From assembly GCA_945892755.1 (NCBI GenBank), contig CAMDDO010000029.1, positions 1 to 35,633 of the forward strand: a stretch of 35,633 nucleotides of DNA, read 5' to 3'. The translations under genes were made by a program, and so were the position numbers. The notes beneath the pieces were generated by a model. The model was given only the letters and a program-made list of their open reading frames with translations. It had not been told where the DNA came from and did not search any database. Shown here piece after piece: positions 24,755 to 32,807 of this stretch. Position 1 is the stretch's first letter, and each line of letters opens with the position of its first letter. Source of the DNA: Rhizobium sp. Q54 (GTDB taxonomy: Bacteria > Pseudomonadota > Alphaproteobacteria > UBA828).

Positions 24755-25606
24755 ATGAGCGGACGCGTCGATTTGTCGTCATGGGTGGGGCGCGAGCGGG
24801 TGGCGAACGATGTCTTGACCGCCGAACGTCTGGTTCAGTTCAGCGCAACGCTTGACCGCGATGACCTGCCGCCCAAGCCGGGCGATCCTCTGCCGCCCTG
24901 TTGGCATTGGATGTTCTTTCAAGAGACCGCGCCCATGGCCGAGGTTGGGCCGGATGGCCACCCCAAGCGCGGCAGCTTTTTGCCGCCGATCGACAAGCCG
25001 CGCCGCATGTGGGCCGGCAGCCGACTTCGTTTCCCCGACCCGCCGCGCGTGGGCGACGCCATAAAGCGTGCCACGCGGATCGCGAGCGTGACCGAGAAGG
25101 CCGGCAAGACCGGTTCGCTGATCTTTCTTGGCTTGGTCCACGAGATATCGACCGCTCGCGGCCTCGCCATCAGCGAGGAGCAGGACATCGTTTATCGCGA
25201 CATGCCGCCCAAGGGCGCGGAGACACCGGCGCCCCCGCCGGCGCCGTCAGGCGCGGTTTGGCGGCGCACCATCCGGCCCGATCCGGTGCTGCTGTTCCGC
25301 TATTCCGCACTCACTTTCAACAGCCACCGGATTCACTACGACCGGAGCTATTGTAAGGACGTTGAAGGGTACCCCGGCTTGATCGTACACGGGCCGTTGA
25401 CCGCGACGCTCTTGGTCGACCTGGTTCGCCGCGAGCGGCCCGACGCGCGCATCGCCTCATATGATTTTCGCGCTGTTTCGCCCCTGTTCGACACCGCGCC
25501 GTTTGCCGTGGCGGGGGCGCCGAGCGCCGATGGCAAATCCGCGCGCTTGTGGGCCGAGGCGCCCATGGGCGGCCTCGCCATGAGCGGCGATGTCGGTTTC
25601 GCTTAA
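24755..25606 (+). CDS. MaoC/FAS1-like dehydratase, similar to mesaconyl-C4-CoA hydratase
   Basis: The product has 283 residues. An N-terminal hot-dog domain (WHWMFFQETAP, PRRMWAGSRLRF) and a C-terminal hot-dog domain (RYSALTFNSHRIHYDRSY, GLIVHGPLTATLL) form the layout of mesaconyl-C4-CoA hydratase and fungal Htd2-type 3-hydroxyacyl dehydratases. The NSHRIHYD region supplies the hydratase Asp/His pair typical of MaoC folds. It probably hydrates an unsaturated acyl-CoA such as mesaconyl-CoA, though related HTD2 substrates are possible. ATG 24755 has GGGAG 7 bases upstream; a TTG at 24728 is an unlikely alternative. It is the last gene of the glmU-glmS-dehydrogenase-transferase run. No citramalyl-CoA lyase is present in the window. 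Confidence 0.85.
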   Translation: MSGRVDLSSWVGRERVANDVLTAERLVQFSATLDRDDLPPKPGDPLPPCWHWMFFQETAPMAEVGPDGHPKRGSFLPPIDKPRRMWAGSRLRFPDPPRVGDAIKRATRIASVTEKAGKTGSLIFLGLVHEISTARGLAISEEQDIVYRDMPPKGAETPAPPPAPSGAVWRRTIRPDPVLLFRYSALTFNSHRIHYDRSYCKDVEGYPGLIVHGPLTATLLVDLVRRERPDARIASYDFRAVSPLFDTAPFAVAGAPSADGKSARLWAEAPMGGLAMSGDVGFA

Positions 25607-25636
25607 GGAACGCCGGCTAAGGCGCTAATTCGAAAC

Positions 25637-25864
25637 TTAAGATTTGATCCCGAAGTCTTTGAATCTCTTATTGAAACGAGACAGCTGACCGCCCGTGTCC
25701 ATAAGCCGCCGCTGGCCGCCGGTCCAAACCGGATGCGAAAGCGGATCGATATCGAGAGTCAGCGTATCGCCCGCCTTGCCGTAGGTCGACCGGGTCTTGT
25801 AGCTCGAGCCGTCGGTACGAACGACCGTGATCTCGTGGTAATCGGGGTGTATGCCCTTCTTCAT
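25637..25864 (-). CDS. rpmE: 50S ribosomal protein L31
   Basis: The product has 75 residues, starting [14 protein letters not shown] and containing [10 protein letters not shown] and a basic end ([12 protein letters not shown]). It has no cysteine, so it is the zinc-free form usual in Alphaproteobacteria. L31 sits on the large subunit and bridges to the small one. ATG 25864 has a near-perfect AAGGAG 6 bases upstream, and a strong promoter lies about 20-50 bases before it. It is divergent from the ABC exporter. Confidence 0.96.
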   Translation of the reverse strand: MKKGIHPDYHEITVVRTDGSSYKTRSTYGKAGDTLTLDIDPLSHPVWTGGQRRLMDTGGQLSRFNKRFKDFGIKS

Positions 25865-25889
25865 GATCGGCTCCTTCAGGAAGGCGCGC

Positions 25890-25918
25890 TTTATATAGCC
25901 GGTGCCCCGAGGATTCAA
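25890..25918 (-). promoter_or_regulatory. Sigma-70-type promoter for rpmE
   Basis: On the minus strand TTGAAT (25913-25918) and TATAAA (25890-25895) are separated by exactly 17 bases. Transcription would start near 25883, giving a leader of about 20 bases that includes the AAGGAG site. Confidence 0.65.
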
Positions 25919-26037
25919 GGGCTTCGCTGCGAGGCCGTGCAAACCGGGGATGGGGCCGCTTGTGACCGGGGGCGGCTCTTGCTATACGGGCCGCCTGCCG
26001 CGCCGGAGCATTGGCGCCCCCTAAGTGACGAGGCGCG

Positions 26038-27891
26038 ATGAGTATTTTTGGGCCCGGACGAGCGCGCGGCCGGCGCGAGACGTCGAGCAACGAGCGGCCA
26101 AAAAGCCGAAATATTGGCGCGTTGCGCGCGCTCGCGGCCTATTTGCGCCCCTATCGGCCGGCCGTGGTCGGTGCCTTGATCGCCCTCACGCTGTCGGCCG
26201 CCGCCGTGCTCGCGATGGGTGTCGGGCTCCGCCTCTTGATCGACCGCGGCCTCTCGACCAACGACGCCGGCCTGCTCGATAACGCGCTGCTCTATTTGCT
26301 TGGCATGGTGGTGCTGCTCGCAATCGGCACTTTCAGCCGTTTCTACCTGGTCGCATGGCTCAGCGAACGCGTTGTCGCGGATATCAGGCGAGAGGTCTAT
26401 GGCCGTATCGTCAGACTGAGCCCGGCCTTCTTCGAGGTCACCAAGACCGGTGAAATCCTGTCGCGCTTGACCACCGACACCACTCTTTTGCAGGCCATGA
26501 TCGGCAGCCAGGCCTCGTCCGCGCTGCGCAATCTTCTGCTTTTTGTTGGCGGCGTCGCGCTGCTGCTGGTGACCAGTCCGAAATTGACCGGGTTGGTCGT
26601 GCTGCTGGTGCCGGTCGTGGTGGTTCCTATCCTCGTGTTCGGCCGCCGCGTGCGGCGTCTGAGCCGGGCGAGCCAGGACCGCATCGCCGACGTTGCAAGT
26701 CGTGCCGAGGAGACCTTGAACGCGATCGGCACGGTCCAGGCCTTCGGCCACGAACGGCTCGAGACCGAGCGCTTCGGCGAGCGCGTCGAGGCGGCCTTCG
26801 GCACGGCCGTTCGTCGCGTGCGGGCGCGGGCCTTTCTCACCGCCTTCGTGATCTTCTTCGTGTTTGGCGGGATCGGGCTGGTGCTTTGGGTCGGCGGCCA
26901 TGACGTGGTCGCGGGGCGGATGAGCGGGGGCGAGCTCACCGCGTTTCTGTTCTATGCGATCGTCGTGGCGGGCTCGGTCGGCTCGCTCTCCGAGGTCTAT
27001 GGCGATTTGCAGCACGCCGCGGGCGCCGCCGAGCGCCTTGCCGAGCTCCTTCGCAAATCGCCTGACATAGCTGAGCCCGAGCACCCGACGCCGCTGCCCG
27101 CTCCGCCACGCGGCGCGGTCGAGTTTGATCACGTAGGGTTCGCCTATCCATCGCGCCCCGATCGACCGGCGCTCGCCAATTTTTCGCTGACGATCGGCGC
27201 GGGCGAACGGATCGCGCTGGTCGGTCCCTCGGGCGCGGGCAAGACCACCGTGTTTGGCCTGCTGCTCCGCTTCCATGATCCACGGTCGGGCACGATCAGA
27301 CTCGACGGCGTCGACGTGGCCGCGGCGTCACCGGCCGAGGTGCGCATGCGTTTCGGGCTCGTGCCGCAGGATCCGGTGATCTTCGCGGCCGATGCCTTCG
27401 ACAATATTCGCTATGGCCGCCCCGGCGCGACCGATGTCGAGGTGCGTGCCGCCGCCGAGGCGGCCGACGCGGCGAGTTTTCTCGATGCGCTGCCGGAGGG
27501 CTTCAACACGTTCCTTGGCGAAAAAGGCATGCGGCTCTCGGGCGGGCAGAAGCAGCGCATCGCGGTGGCGCGCGCCATCCTGCGCAACCCGCCGGTGCTG
27601 CTGCTCGACGAGGCGACCAGCGCGCTCGACGCCGAGAGTGAACGCGCGGTTCAAGACGCGCTCGACCGGCTGATGCAGGGCCGCACCACGATCGTCATCG
27701 CGCACCGCCTCGCTACCGTGCTGAAGGCCGACCGCATCGTCGTGATGGACGAGGGCCGCGTCGTCGCGATCGGCCGGCACGACGAATTGATGGGCCAAGG
27801 CGGCCTCTATGCGCGCCTCGCCGCGCTTCAGTTCAATTTGTCGGCGGAGCCGGCGCCGCCGGCCGGCATCGGCGCGGTCGCGGCGAGCTGA
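26038..27891 (+). CDS. MsbA-like ABC exporter (fused permease and ATPase)
   Basis: The product has 617 residues. About six membrane helices occupy residues 35-310 and an ATPase domain occupies about 360-600. The ATPase has Walker A GPSGAGKTT (from residue 396), the Q-loop in LVPQDP, signature LSGGQKQR, Walker B VLLLDEATSALD and the switch His in IVIAHRL. This half-transporter should work as a homodimer and export a lipid, peptide or drug; MsbA-like lipid export is one possibility. A basic, poorly conserved N-terminal stretch precedes the first helix. GAGG lies 4 bases before ATG 26038. The stop TGA shares its last A with the ATG of the next gene (TGATG), which indicates translational coupling to the hydrolase. 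Confidence 0.93.
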   Translation: MSIFGPGRARGRRETSSNERPKSRNIGALRALAAYLRPYRPAVVGALIALTLSAAAVLAMGVGLRLLIDRGLSTNDAGLLDNALLYLLGMVVLLAIGTFSRFYLVAWLSERVVADIRREVYGRIVRLSPAFFEVTKTGEILSRLTTDTTLLQAMIGSQASSALRNLLLFVGGVALLLVTSPKLTGLVVLLVPVVVVPILVFGRRVRRLSRASQDRIADVASRAEETLNAIGTVQAFGHERLETERFGERVEAAFGTAVRRVRARAFLTAFVIFFVFGGIGLVLWVGGHDVVAGRMSGGELTAFLFYAIVVAGSVGSLSEVYGDLQHAAGAAERLAELLRKSPDIAEPEHPTPLPAPPRGAVEFDHVGFAYPSRPDRPALANFSLTIGAGERIALVGPSGAGKTTVFGLLLRFHDPRSGTIRLDGVDVAAASPAEVRMRFGLVPQDPVIFAADAFDNIRYGRPGATDVEVRAAAEAADAASFLDALPEGFNTFLGEKGMRLSGGQKQRIAVARAILRNPPVLLLDEATSALDAESERAVQDALDRLMQGRTTIVIAHRLATVLKADRIVVMDEGRVVAIGRHDELMGQGGLYARLAALQFNLSAEPAPPAGIGAVAAS

Positions 27892-29048
27892 TGGGGTCGC
27901 CCGGCAGGAGGCCGCGGCGCCGCTGGCTCGTTCGTGCTCTGGCCGGTCTCTCGGCACTCTTGGCCGCCGTCGCGATCGCGGTCATCCTGGTGCAAACCTG
28001 GGAACCGGCCTTTGTGCTCTATAAGCGTATCAAGGCGCCGTCACGCTACACCTATGACGAAATCAAGCCTGAATATGCCGCGATCGATCCTGCCCAATTC
28101 CTCTCGATCGAGGCACCGGGCGCGGTGGAACCCTTGCGTGCCAGGCTGCGCGAAATCGTCCGAGGCGGTTGGCCTGGCCCGACCGAATTCGCCGACATCA
28201 CCGGAACGATCGAGATCCATTCCGACGAGCTGCCGACCAAGAGGCTGGCGGAGCTGCGCGCGCTTTCGCCGGTCGCCTCGTTGCGCGCCTTTCGCTTCGA
28301 TTTCGGCGGCGGCACGTTGTCCTACGCGGTGCATCTGCGCCCGCCCAGTACGACCGGCGAGACCGTGGTACTGCAATACGGTTTCGCCGGCGAATTCCAC
28401 GACGGGCGCGACTACATCGAGCGTTTGTTGGCGGAGGGCATTTCGGTCATCGGTCTCAATCTGCTCGCCTATGGCGGCAATTCGATCTACCGCAACAGTT
28501 CGGGCGTCCGAACCAATTTGCATCACCAGGTCAACGATATCCCGGGGGGCCTCTTTCCCCACGTCGCGCAAATCACCTGGGCGATATCGCTGGCGCAAGC
28601 GCTCGATCCGGGCTGGCCGGTGCATCTGGTGGGTTTTTCGATGGGCGCCCATTTGGTGACGCTGGCGGCGGCGATCGATCCGCGCCCGACCGTCGTCTCG
28701 GCCAATTCAGGCATCTATCCGAGCTATTTGCGCGATCGCAAATTGGACGCGCCGGTCGGCGTGGCGACGCATCGTGCGCTGCTCGCCGCGGCGAGCGAAC
28801 TTGACCTGATGTTGCTCGCGGCACTCGGCGAGCGACGCCACGCCATGCAGGTCTTCAACCGCTATGACCGATGCTGCTACTCGAACACCAAGGGAAAGCT
28901 CTACGAGCCGACCTTGCAGGCGCGCATCAAATCGCTTGGTCTGCCCGGCGGCTTTCACGTCGTGATCGACGAGAGTCACGGCCGCCACAAGCTCTCGCCG
29001 CTCGCCGCCGAAGCACTGATCGAGACCATCGCACGTTCGAAGAATTAG
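27891..29048 (+). CDS. Membrane-anchored alpha/beta hydrolase coupled to an ABC exporter
   Basis: The product has 385 residues. A basic N-terminus and one hydrophobic helix (about residues 12-35) anchor it in the inner membrane, with the hydrolase domain probably in the periplasm. The nucleophile Ser250 sits in GFSMGAH, and a C-terminal DESHGRHKLS region may supply the His. A stretch of about 110 residues precedes the hydrolase fold and is not recognised. It overlaps the exporter stop by one base, so its substrate may be what the exporter moves. The stop overlaps the convergent MotB-like gene by 4 bases. Confidence 0.78.
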   Translation: MGSPGRRPRRRWLVRALAGLSALLAAVAIAVILVQTWEPAFVLYKRIKAPSRYTYDEIKPEYAAIDPAQFLSIEAPGAVEPLRARLREIVRGGWPGPTEFADITGTIEIHSDELPTKRLAELRALSPVASLRAFRFDFGGGTLSYAVHLRPPSTTGETVVLQYGFAGEFHDGRDYIERLLAEGISVIGLNLLAYGGNSIYRNSSGVRTNLHHQVNDIPGGLFPHVAQITWAISLAQALDPGWPVHLVGFSMGAHLVTLAAAIDPRPTVVSANSGIYPSYLRDRKLDAPVGVATHRALLAAASELDLMLLAALGERRHAMQVFNRYDRCCYSNTKGKLYEPTLQARIKSLGLPGGFHVVIDESHGRHKLSPLAAEALIETIARSKN

Positions 29049-30454
29049 CGCTGCGTCAGCCTGAGCTCGATCCGCCGATTGCGCCGGAGCGAGGCATCGT
29101 CCTCACCCCGCTCGATCGGCTGGAACTCGCCATAGCCGGTCGCGGATAGGCGATTTGCCGACATGCCTTGCGCGATCAAGAAATTGACCACCGAAATCGC
29201 ACGTGCGGTCGACAGCTCCCAATTCGATGGGAAACGCGGGCTATTCAGGATCGGTCTCCTGTCGGTGTGGCCTTCGACCTGGAGCAGCCAGGGGATCTCG
29301 GCGGGGATTTTCTGGGCGACCTCCTGCAGAACCTGAGCGAAGAGCACGAGGCGCGTCTTGCCGATCTCGCCAAGCTCGGCCGAGGCGGTCTCGAACAGCA
29401 CCTCGGACTGGAACACGAAGCGGTCGCCGACGATGGTGAAGTCCTTGCGGTCGCCGAGCACCTCGCGCAACCGCCCGAAAAACTCCGAGCGATAGCGCGA
29501 CAACTCTTCGACCTTGCTGGCGAGCGCGAGATTGAGCCGGCGACCAAGATCGGCGATCACGACCTCTTGCTCGGTCGATTTCTGTTCCGAGATGCCGAGC
29601 GCCGCTTCGAGGCGCTGGAGTTGATCCCGAAGCGCGCTGATCTGCTGATTGAGCAGCGCGATTTGCTCGCGCTGGCGCTGCGTGGCGTTGCGCTCGGTCG
29701 CGAGCTCGGTTTCCGACGAGCGATAGAGATCGAGCATTTCGGCGAGACGCAGCTCGCGTTCCTCTAGCTCCTTCTGAGCCAAAGCGGTACGCTCTTGCTC
29801 GGTCATCAGGCGCGCCTCGAGTTCCTTCGTGCGGTCGCGCGCGACCGTGAATTCCTGATTGACGGTGGCGAGCGCCTGCTCATTCGCCTCGAGGCTGGCG
29901 GCCATCTGGCTCACCTTGGCCTCGAGTTCGGTCCGAACGATGCGAAGCGCCTCGATATCGCGCTTCAGTCGCTCGATGTCGCCCAGCACGAGGCGCACCT
30001 TATCCTCGCCCGCCTCGGCGCGCAGCAGCGCCTCGGTCAATTTGGCCTCGTTCTCCTGCGCCTCCGCGAGCCTGGCCGAGGTGTCGGCCTTGTAGTCGCG
30101 CAATTGAATATTCAGCGCGTCGCGCTCCTCGGCGGCGTTGGAGAGCTCGCTCGATAGCCGGTCGCGTTCGCCGAGCGAGGCTTCGAGCTGCGCCGAGACG
30201 TCGGCGACGTTGGCGCGCAGATCGGTGTTTGCCGTCCGCTCAAGCGAGAGCAGCTCCGCGAGTTCGCTGACCTGCCGGTTGAGCTCTTCGATCGCCTTGG
30301 TCTGGCCGCTCAGTTGGCGCTGCAAGAAGTGCTGCGCCAGCATGTAAACCACCAGCGTGAAAATCATCACCAGCAGGAGGTTCGCCAGAACATCGACGAA
30401 GCCCGGCCAGATGTCGACCTGGCGGCGAGAGCGGCCGTAGCGCGACATCGGCAT
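29045..30454 (-). CDS. MotB/OmpA-like peptidoglycan-binding protein with a very long coiled coil
   Basis: The product has 469 residues. One membrane helix (about residues 19-42, PGFVDVLANLLLVMIFTL) carries Asp21 at the place of the proton-binding Asp of MotB/ExbD/TolR. Residues about 45-325 are almost entirely coiled coil, with Gln/Glu/Leu/Arg-rich heptads. The C-terminal OmpA-like domain (FQSEVLFE, VEGHTDRRPI, LSTARAISVVNFL, RRNRRIELRL) keeps the Asp and Arg that hold diaminopimelate in peptidoglycan. MotB is usually about 300 residues, so the extra length is the coil. ATG 30454 has GGGA 6 bases upstream. It lies 27 bases after the MotA/ExbB-like gene and probably forms a proton-driven stator-like complex with it. 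No flagellar genes are nearby. Confidence 0.88.
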   Translation of the reverse strand: MPMSRYGRSRRQVDIWPGFVDVLANLLLVMIFTLVVYMLAQHFLQRQLSGQTKAIEELNRQVSELAELLSLERTANTDLRANVADVSAQLEASLGERDRLSSELSNAAEERDALNIQLRDYKADTSARLAEAQENEAKLTEALLRAEAGEDKVRLVLGDIERLKRDIEALRIVRTELEAKVSQMAASLEANEQALATVNQEFTVARDRTKELEARLMTEQERTALAQKELEERELRLAEMLDLYRSSETELATERNATQRQREQIALLNQQISALRDQLQRLEAALGISEQKSTEQEVVIADLGRRLNLALASKVEELSRYRSEFFGRLREVLGDRKDFTIVGDRFVFQSEVLFETASAELGEIGKTRLVLFAQVLQEVAQKIPAEIPWLLQVEGHTDRRPILNSPRFPSNWELSTARAISVVNFLIAQGMSANRLSATGYGEFQPIERGEDDASLRRNRRIELRLTQR

Positions 30455-30481
30455 GGTCGGTCCCGCGGCCCAGCCTTTCGG

Positions 30482-31639
30482 CTAGCGCCGCTGCTCCTCC
30501 TCGGCGATCGCGGCGATGGTGCGCGCGAGCAGGCGTATTTCGTTGCGGATCTCTTGCACCGATTGGGCGCGGCCCTGGCTGACCTCTTCCAACAGGCGGG
30601 CGCCATAGACATCGAGATTGCGCAAATGCGCACGGCTCGCGTCGTCCATGCCGCCTTGGCCGGAGGTCGCGGCCAGTCGCTCGAGCACCGGGCGCATCTG
30701 CATTTGGCTCTCGACCAGCTTGACCATGAGATCCTGCTGCGTCCGCATTTGATCGGTCAGCGTCGCCAGCCGTTCGGAAAGCGCGAGCATGCCGACGCCC
30801 GAGCTCTGCTTGGCTTCTTCGCCGCGTACCAACGTGCGCTGCAGATCGTCGAGGCTGTCGGCGGTCTTTTCAAGGAGCGCGCCGACATAGGCCGGCACCG
30901 ATTGCTCGCCTTCGCCGACCGCCGACGTGCCGCCGCCCAGGCGCGTATAGGAGGAAAGCCAATCCTCAAGTTCGTTGTAGAAGCGGTTCTGCGCCTGGCT
31001 CGCGGTCAGTTCGAGGAAACCCAAAATTAGCGAGCCGGCAAGGCCGAACAGAGATGACGAGAACGCCGTGCCCATACCCTCCAAGGGCTTTTCAAGACCG
31101 CTCTTGAGCTCGCCGAACATCGCGTTGATGTCCTGGCCCGTGGTGCTCAGGCCGCCGATCACGTCGCTGACCGAGTTGACCGTGCCGAGGAGGCCCCAGA
31201 AGGTGCCGAGCAGACCGAGGAAGATCATCAGCCCGATCATGTAGCGAGCAAGCTCGCGCGATTCATCGAGCCGCGCTCCAATGCCGTCGAGCACGCTGCG
31301 GAGCGAGACCGCCGTGAAGGCGAGGCGGCCACGCCGCTCGGCCATCATCGTGGCAAGTGGCGCGAGGAAATTCGGGCTGCGTTCCTCGCGCGCCTCTAGC
31401 GGTTCGTGACCGGGCCGCTCGTCGCGGTGTCGGTCAAGCCAGGCGAGATCCGGCACGATGACCAGCACCTGGCGAAAGATATAAACGATGCCAACGACCA
31501 GCGCGCCGATGATCACGCCGTTCAGCACCGGGTTCGCCATGAAAATGCGAGCGATGGTTCCGCCGAGCGCGGCGCATACCGCGACCACGATCAGGATGAA
31601 CGCGATCATCCGCAAAATGAAGACACGTTGCTTTTGCAT
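30482..31639 (-). CDS. MotA/TolQ/ExbB-like proton channel protein
   Basis: The product has 385 residues. Two early hydrophobic segments (about residues 10-60) are followed by a cytoplasmic stretch, then two more helices (about 130-155 and 185-210), with LGLLGTFWGLLGTVN and FSSSLFGLAGSLILGF as the conserved pore-helix motifs of this superfamily. A cytoplasmic tail of about 175 residues, mostly helical, follows and is longer than in ExbB or TolQ. It should conduct protons together with the MotB-like protein encoded 27 bases downstream. The order A then B, with no flagellar, Tol or TonB genes nearby, means the machine it powers is not identified. Confidence 0.87.
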   Translation of the reverse strand: MQKQRVFILRMIAFILIVVAVCAALGGTIARIFMANPVLNGVIIGALVVGIVYIFRQVLVIVPDLAWLDRHRDERPGHEPLEAREERSPNFLAPLATMMAERRGRLAFTAVSLRSVLDGIGARLDESRELARYMIGLMIFLGLLGTFWGLLGTVNSVSDVIGGLSTTGQDINAMFGELKSGLEKPLEGMGTAFSSSLFGLAGSLILGFLELTASQAQNRFYNELEDWLSSYTRLGGGTSAVGEGEQSVPAYVGALLEKTADSLDDLQRTLVRGEEAKQSSGVGMLALSERLATLTDQMRTQQDLMVKLVESQMQMRPVLERLAATSGQGGMDDASRAHLRNLDVYGARLLEEVSQGRAQSVQEIRNEIRLLARTIAAIAEEEQRR

Positions 31640-31680
31640 GCGCTGCCTTCCTCGACGACCTAGGTAGTCCGGCGGGTCTT

Positions 31681-31701
31681 ATCGGGTGATTGTGACCCGA
31701 T
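31681..31701. repeat. Inverted repeat in the gap before the MotA-like gene
   Basis: ATCGGGT and ACCCGAT form a perfect 7-bp stem around a 7-base spacer. It lies 42-62 bases upstream of the MotA-like start and 60-80 bases past the OmpA-like stop. No T-run follows on the minus strand, so an operator or a weak processing hairpin fits better than a terminator. Its role is unknown. Confidence 0.4.
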
Positions 31702-31760
31702 TGTGGTAGGGGCCGCCCTCGATTTGGCCAATAGCGGAGCCCCCGCCGACATCATGCGCC

Positions 31761-32708
31761 TCAGCCTCCGCTTCGCTGCATGACAAGAACGTCGACGCGA
31801 TCAGGCGGAGTCTCCTCTGTTTGGCTGCCGAGCGCGCGCACATCGATGCGGGTCGAGCGCACGCCAGCATCGATCAGCGCGCCGCGCACGGCAAGCGCCC
31901 GGTTCAGCGAGAGCCGGCGCGACTGGCTCGCGGTCTCCTTGGTCCCTGCCGCGTAAGCGAGCAGCTGGAGGCGAAGGCTCGGCTCGCGTGACATCAGTGC
32001 GGTGATCTCGCCCACCGCCGTTTCCGCCGACTCAGGCAGATCGGCCGCACCGGGCGCGAAATGAATCCGTATCGATTCCTCGCTGAGGGTGACTGCCGGC
32101 GCAGGCGGCGTTGCGGCGATTTGGGGCTCTGCGGGTGCCGCCGGCGCGGCGTTCGCATCGGATGTGCTCGGCGCCGAAATTGCCGCTGGCTTAGTCTCCA
32201 CGACGACAGGGATGTCGGCTGGTGGGGTGGGCGCGGGCTTAGGTTCAAGCCCTGTCGATACCGAACCGGTCGGCAGCACCTCGGCCAATCCCTCGTCGAG
32301 GTCGGCGGAAACGTCGACCCGCCGGGGAGGCTCGATCTTCGCGCCCGGCGTCGTGGCCCTAGGCGTCGTGGCGCTGGCAAGCGCGGTCGGTTTGGGTGGT
32401 GGGGGCAGCGGATGCTTGGTCTTGGCGACTTTCGTCGATGTCTTTTTCCGCGAGATCTTCTTTTTCGCTTTCGCCTTGGCCGTTGTCTTGGCCGCGCTGG
32501 CTTTTTTCTTGGTACTGGTCGCTTGGGCCGGTTTGTTCGCGGGCGCTGCTTCTCCCGTGCTCGAAGTCGCGGCCGGCTTGCTGACGGTCTCGGCCGCCTC
32601 GGCGAAAACGCTACCAGCGCCAAGCGCGAGAGCCCCGGCCATCAAACAACCGAATAGTCCAAGGGCAAAACCGCGGCGTCGATCTTTTGCGCCGCCCATG
32701 ACGATCAT
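31761..32708 (-). CDS. Secreted OmpA-like protein with Lys/Ala-rich and Pro-rich linker
   Basis: The product has 315 residues. A signal peptide covers about residues 1-37 (GLFGCLMAGALALGAGSVFA, then EA). A low-complexity region follows. It is first strongly basic, like histone H1 (AKTTAKAKAKKKISRKKTS), then Pro/Ala-rich to about residue 205. The C-terminal OmpA-like domain starts near IRIHFAPGAADLP and keeps LSLNRALAVRGAL. However, the Asp that normally holds diaminopimelate (in GHTD) is replaced by an AYAAGT stretch, so it may not bind peptidoglycan in the usual way. ATG 32708 has GAGG 6 bases upstream. It precedes the MotA/MotB-like pair on the same strand by about 120 bases and may belong to the same envelope complex. 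Confidence 0.82.
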   Translation of the reverse strand: MIVMGGAKDRRRGFALGLFGCLMAGALALGAGSVFAEAAETVSKPAATSSTGEAAPANKPAQATSTKKKASAAKTTAKAKAKKKISRKKTSTKVAKTKHPLPPPPKPTALASATTPRATTPGAKIEPPRRVDVSADLDEGLAEVLPTGSVSTGLEPKPAPTPPADIPVVVETKPAAISAPSTSDANAAPAAPAEPQIAATPPAPAVTLSEESIRIHFAPGAADLPESAETAVGEITALMSREPSLRLQLLAYAAGTKETASQSRRLSLNRALAVRGALIDAGVRSTRIDVRALGSQTEETPPDRVDVLVMQRSGG

Positions 32709-32807
32709 CGAGGACCTCGCCGGAACCGACGTGGCGGGCGACTCGCCCGCCCGGGAATCCGAGGCCGCACCATAATATGGCGGCGAGGGCACGACAACGC
32801 CGCCCGC

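Noticed and set aside
25915-27276. Open frame of 453 codons on the minus strand
   Set aside because: It lies opposite the ABC exporter and has the low-complexity Arg/Asp/His composition of a GC-driven shadow frame.
29045-31639. Zorya-type phage defence system
   Set aside because: The MotA/MotB-like pair resembles ZorA/ZorB, but no ZorC, ZorD or ZorE-like helicase or nuclease gene is adjacent; the neighbours are an OmpA-like protein and a phosphatase.
31681-31701. Rho-independent terminator after the OmpA-like gene
   Set aside because: The stem is good but no T-run follows on the minus strand, so it is listed only as an inverted repeat.
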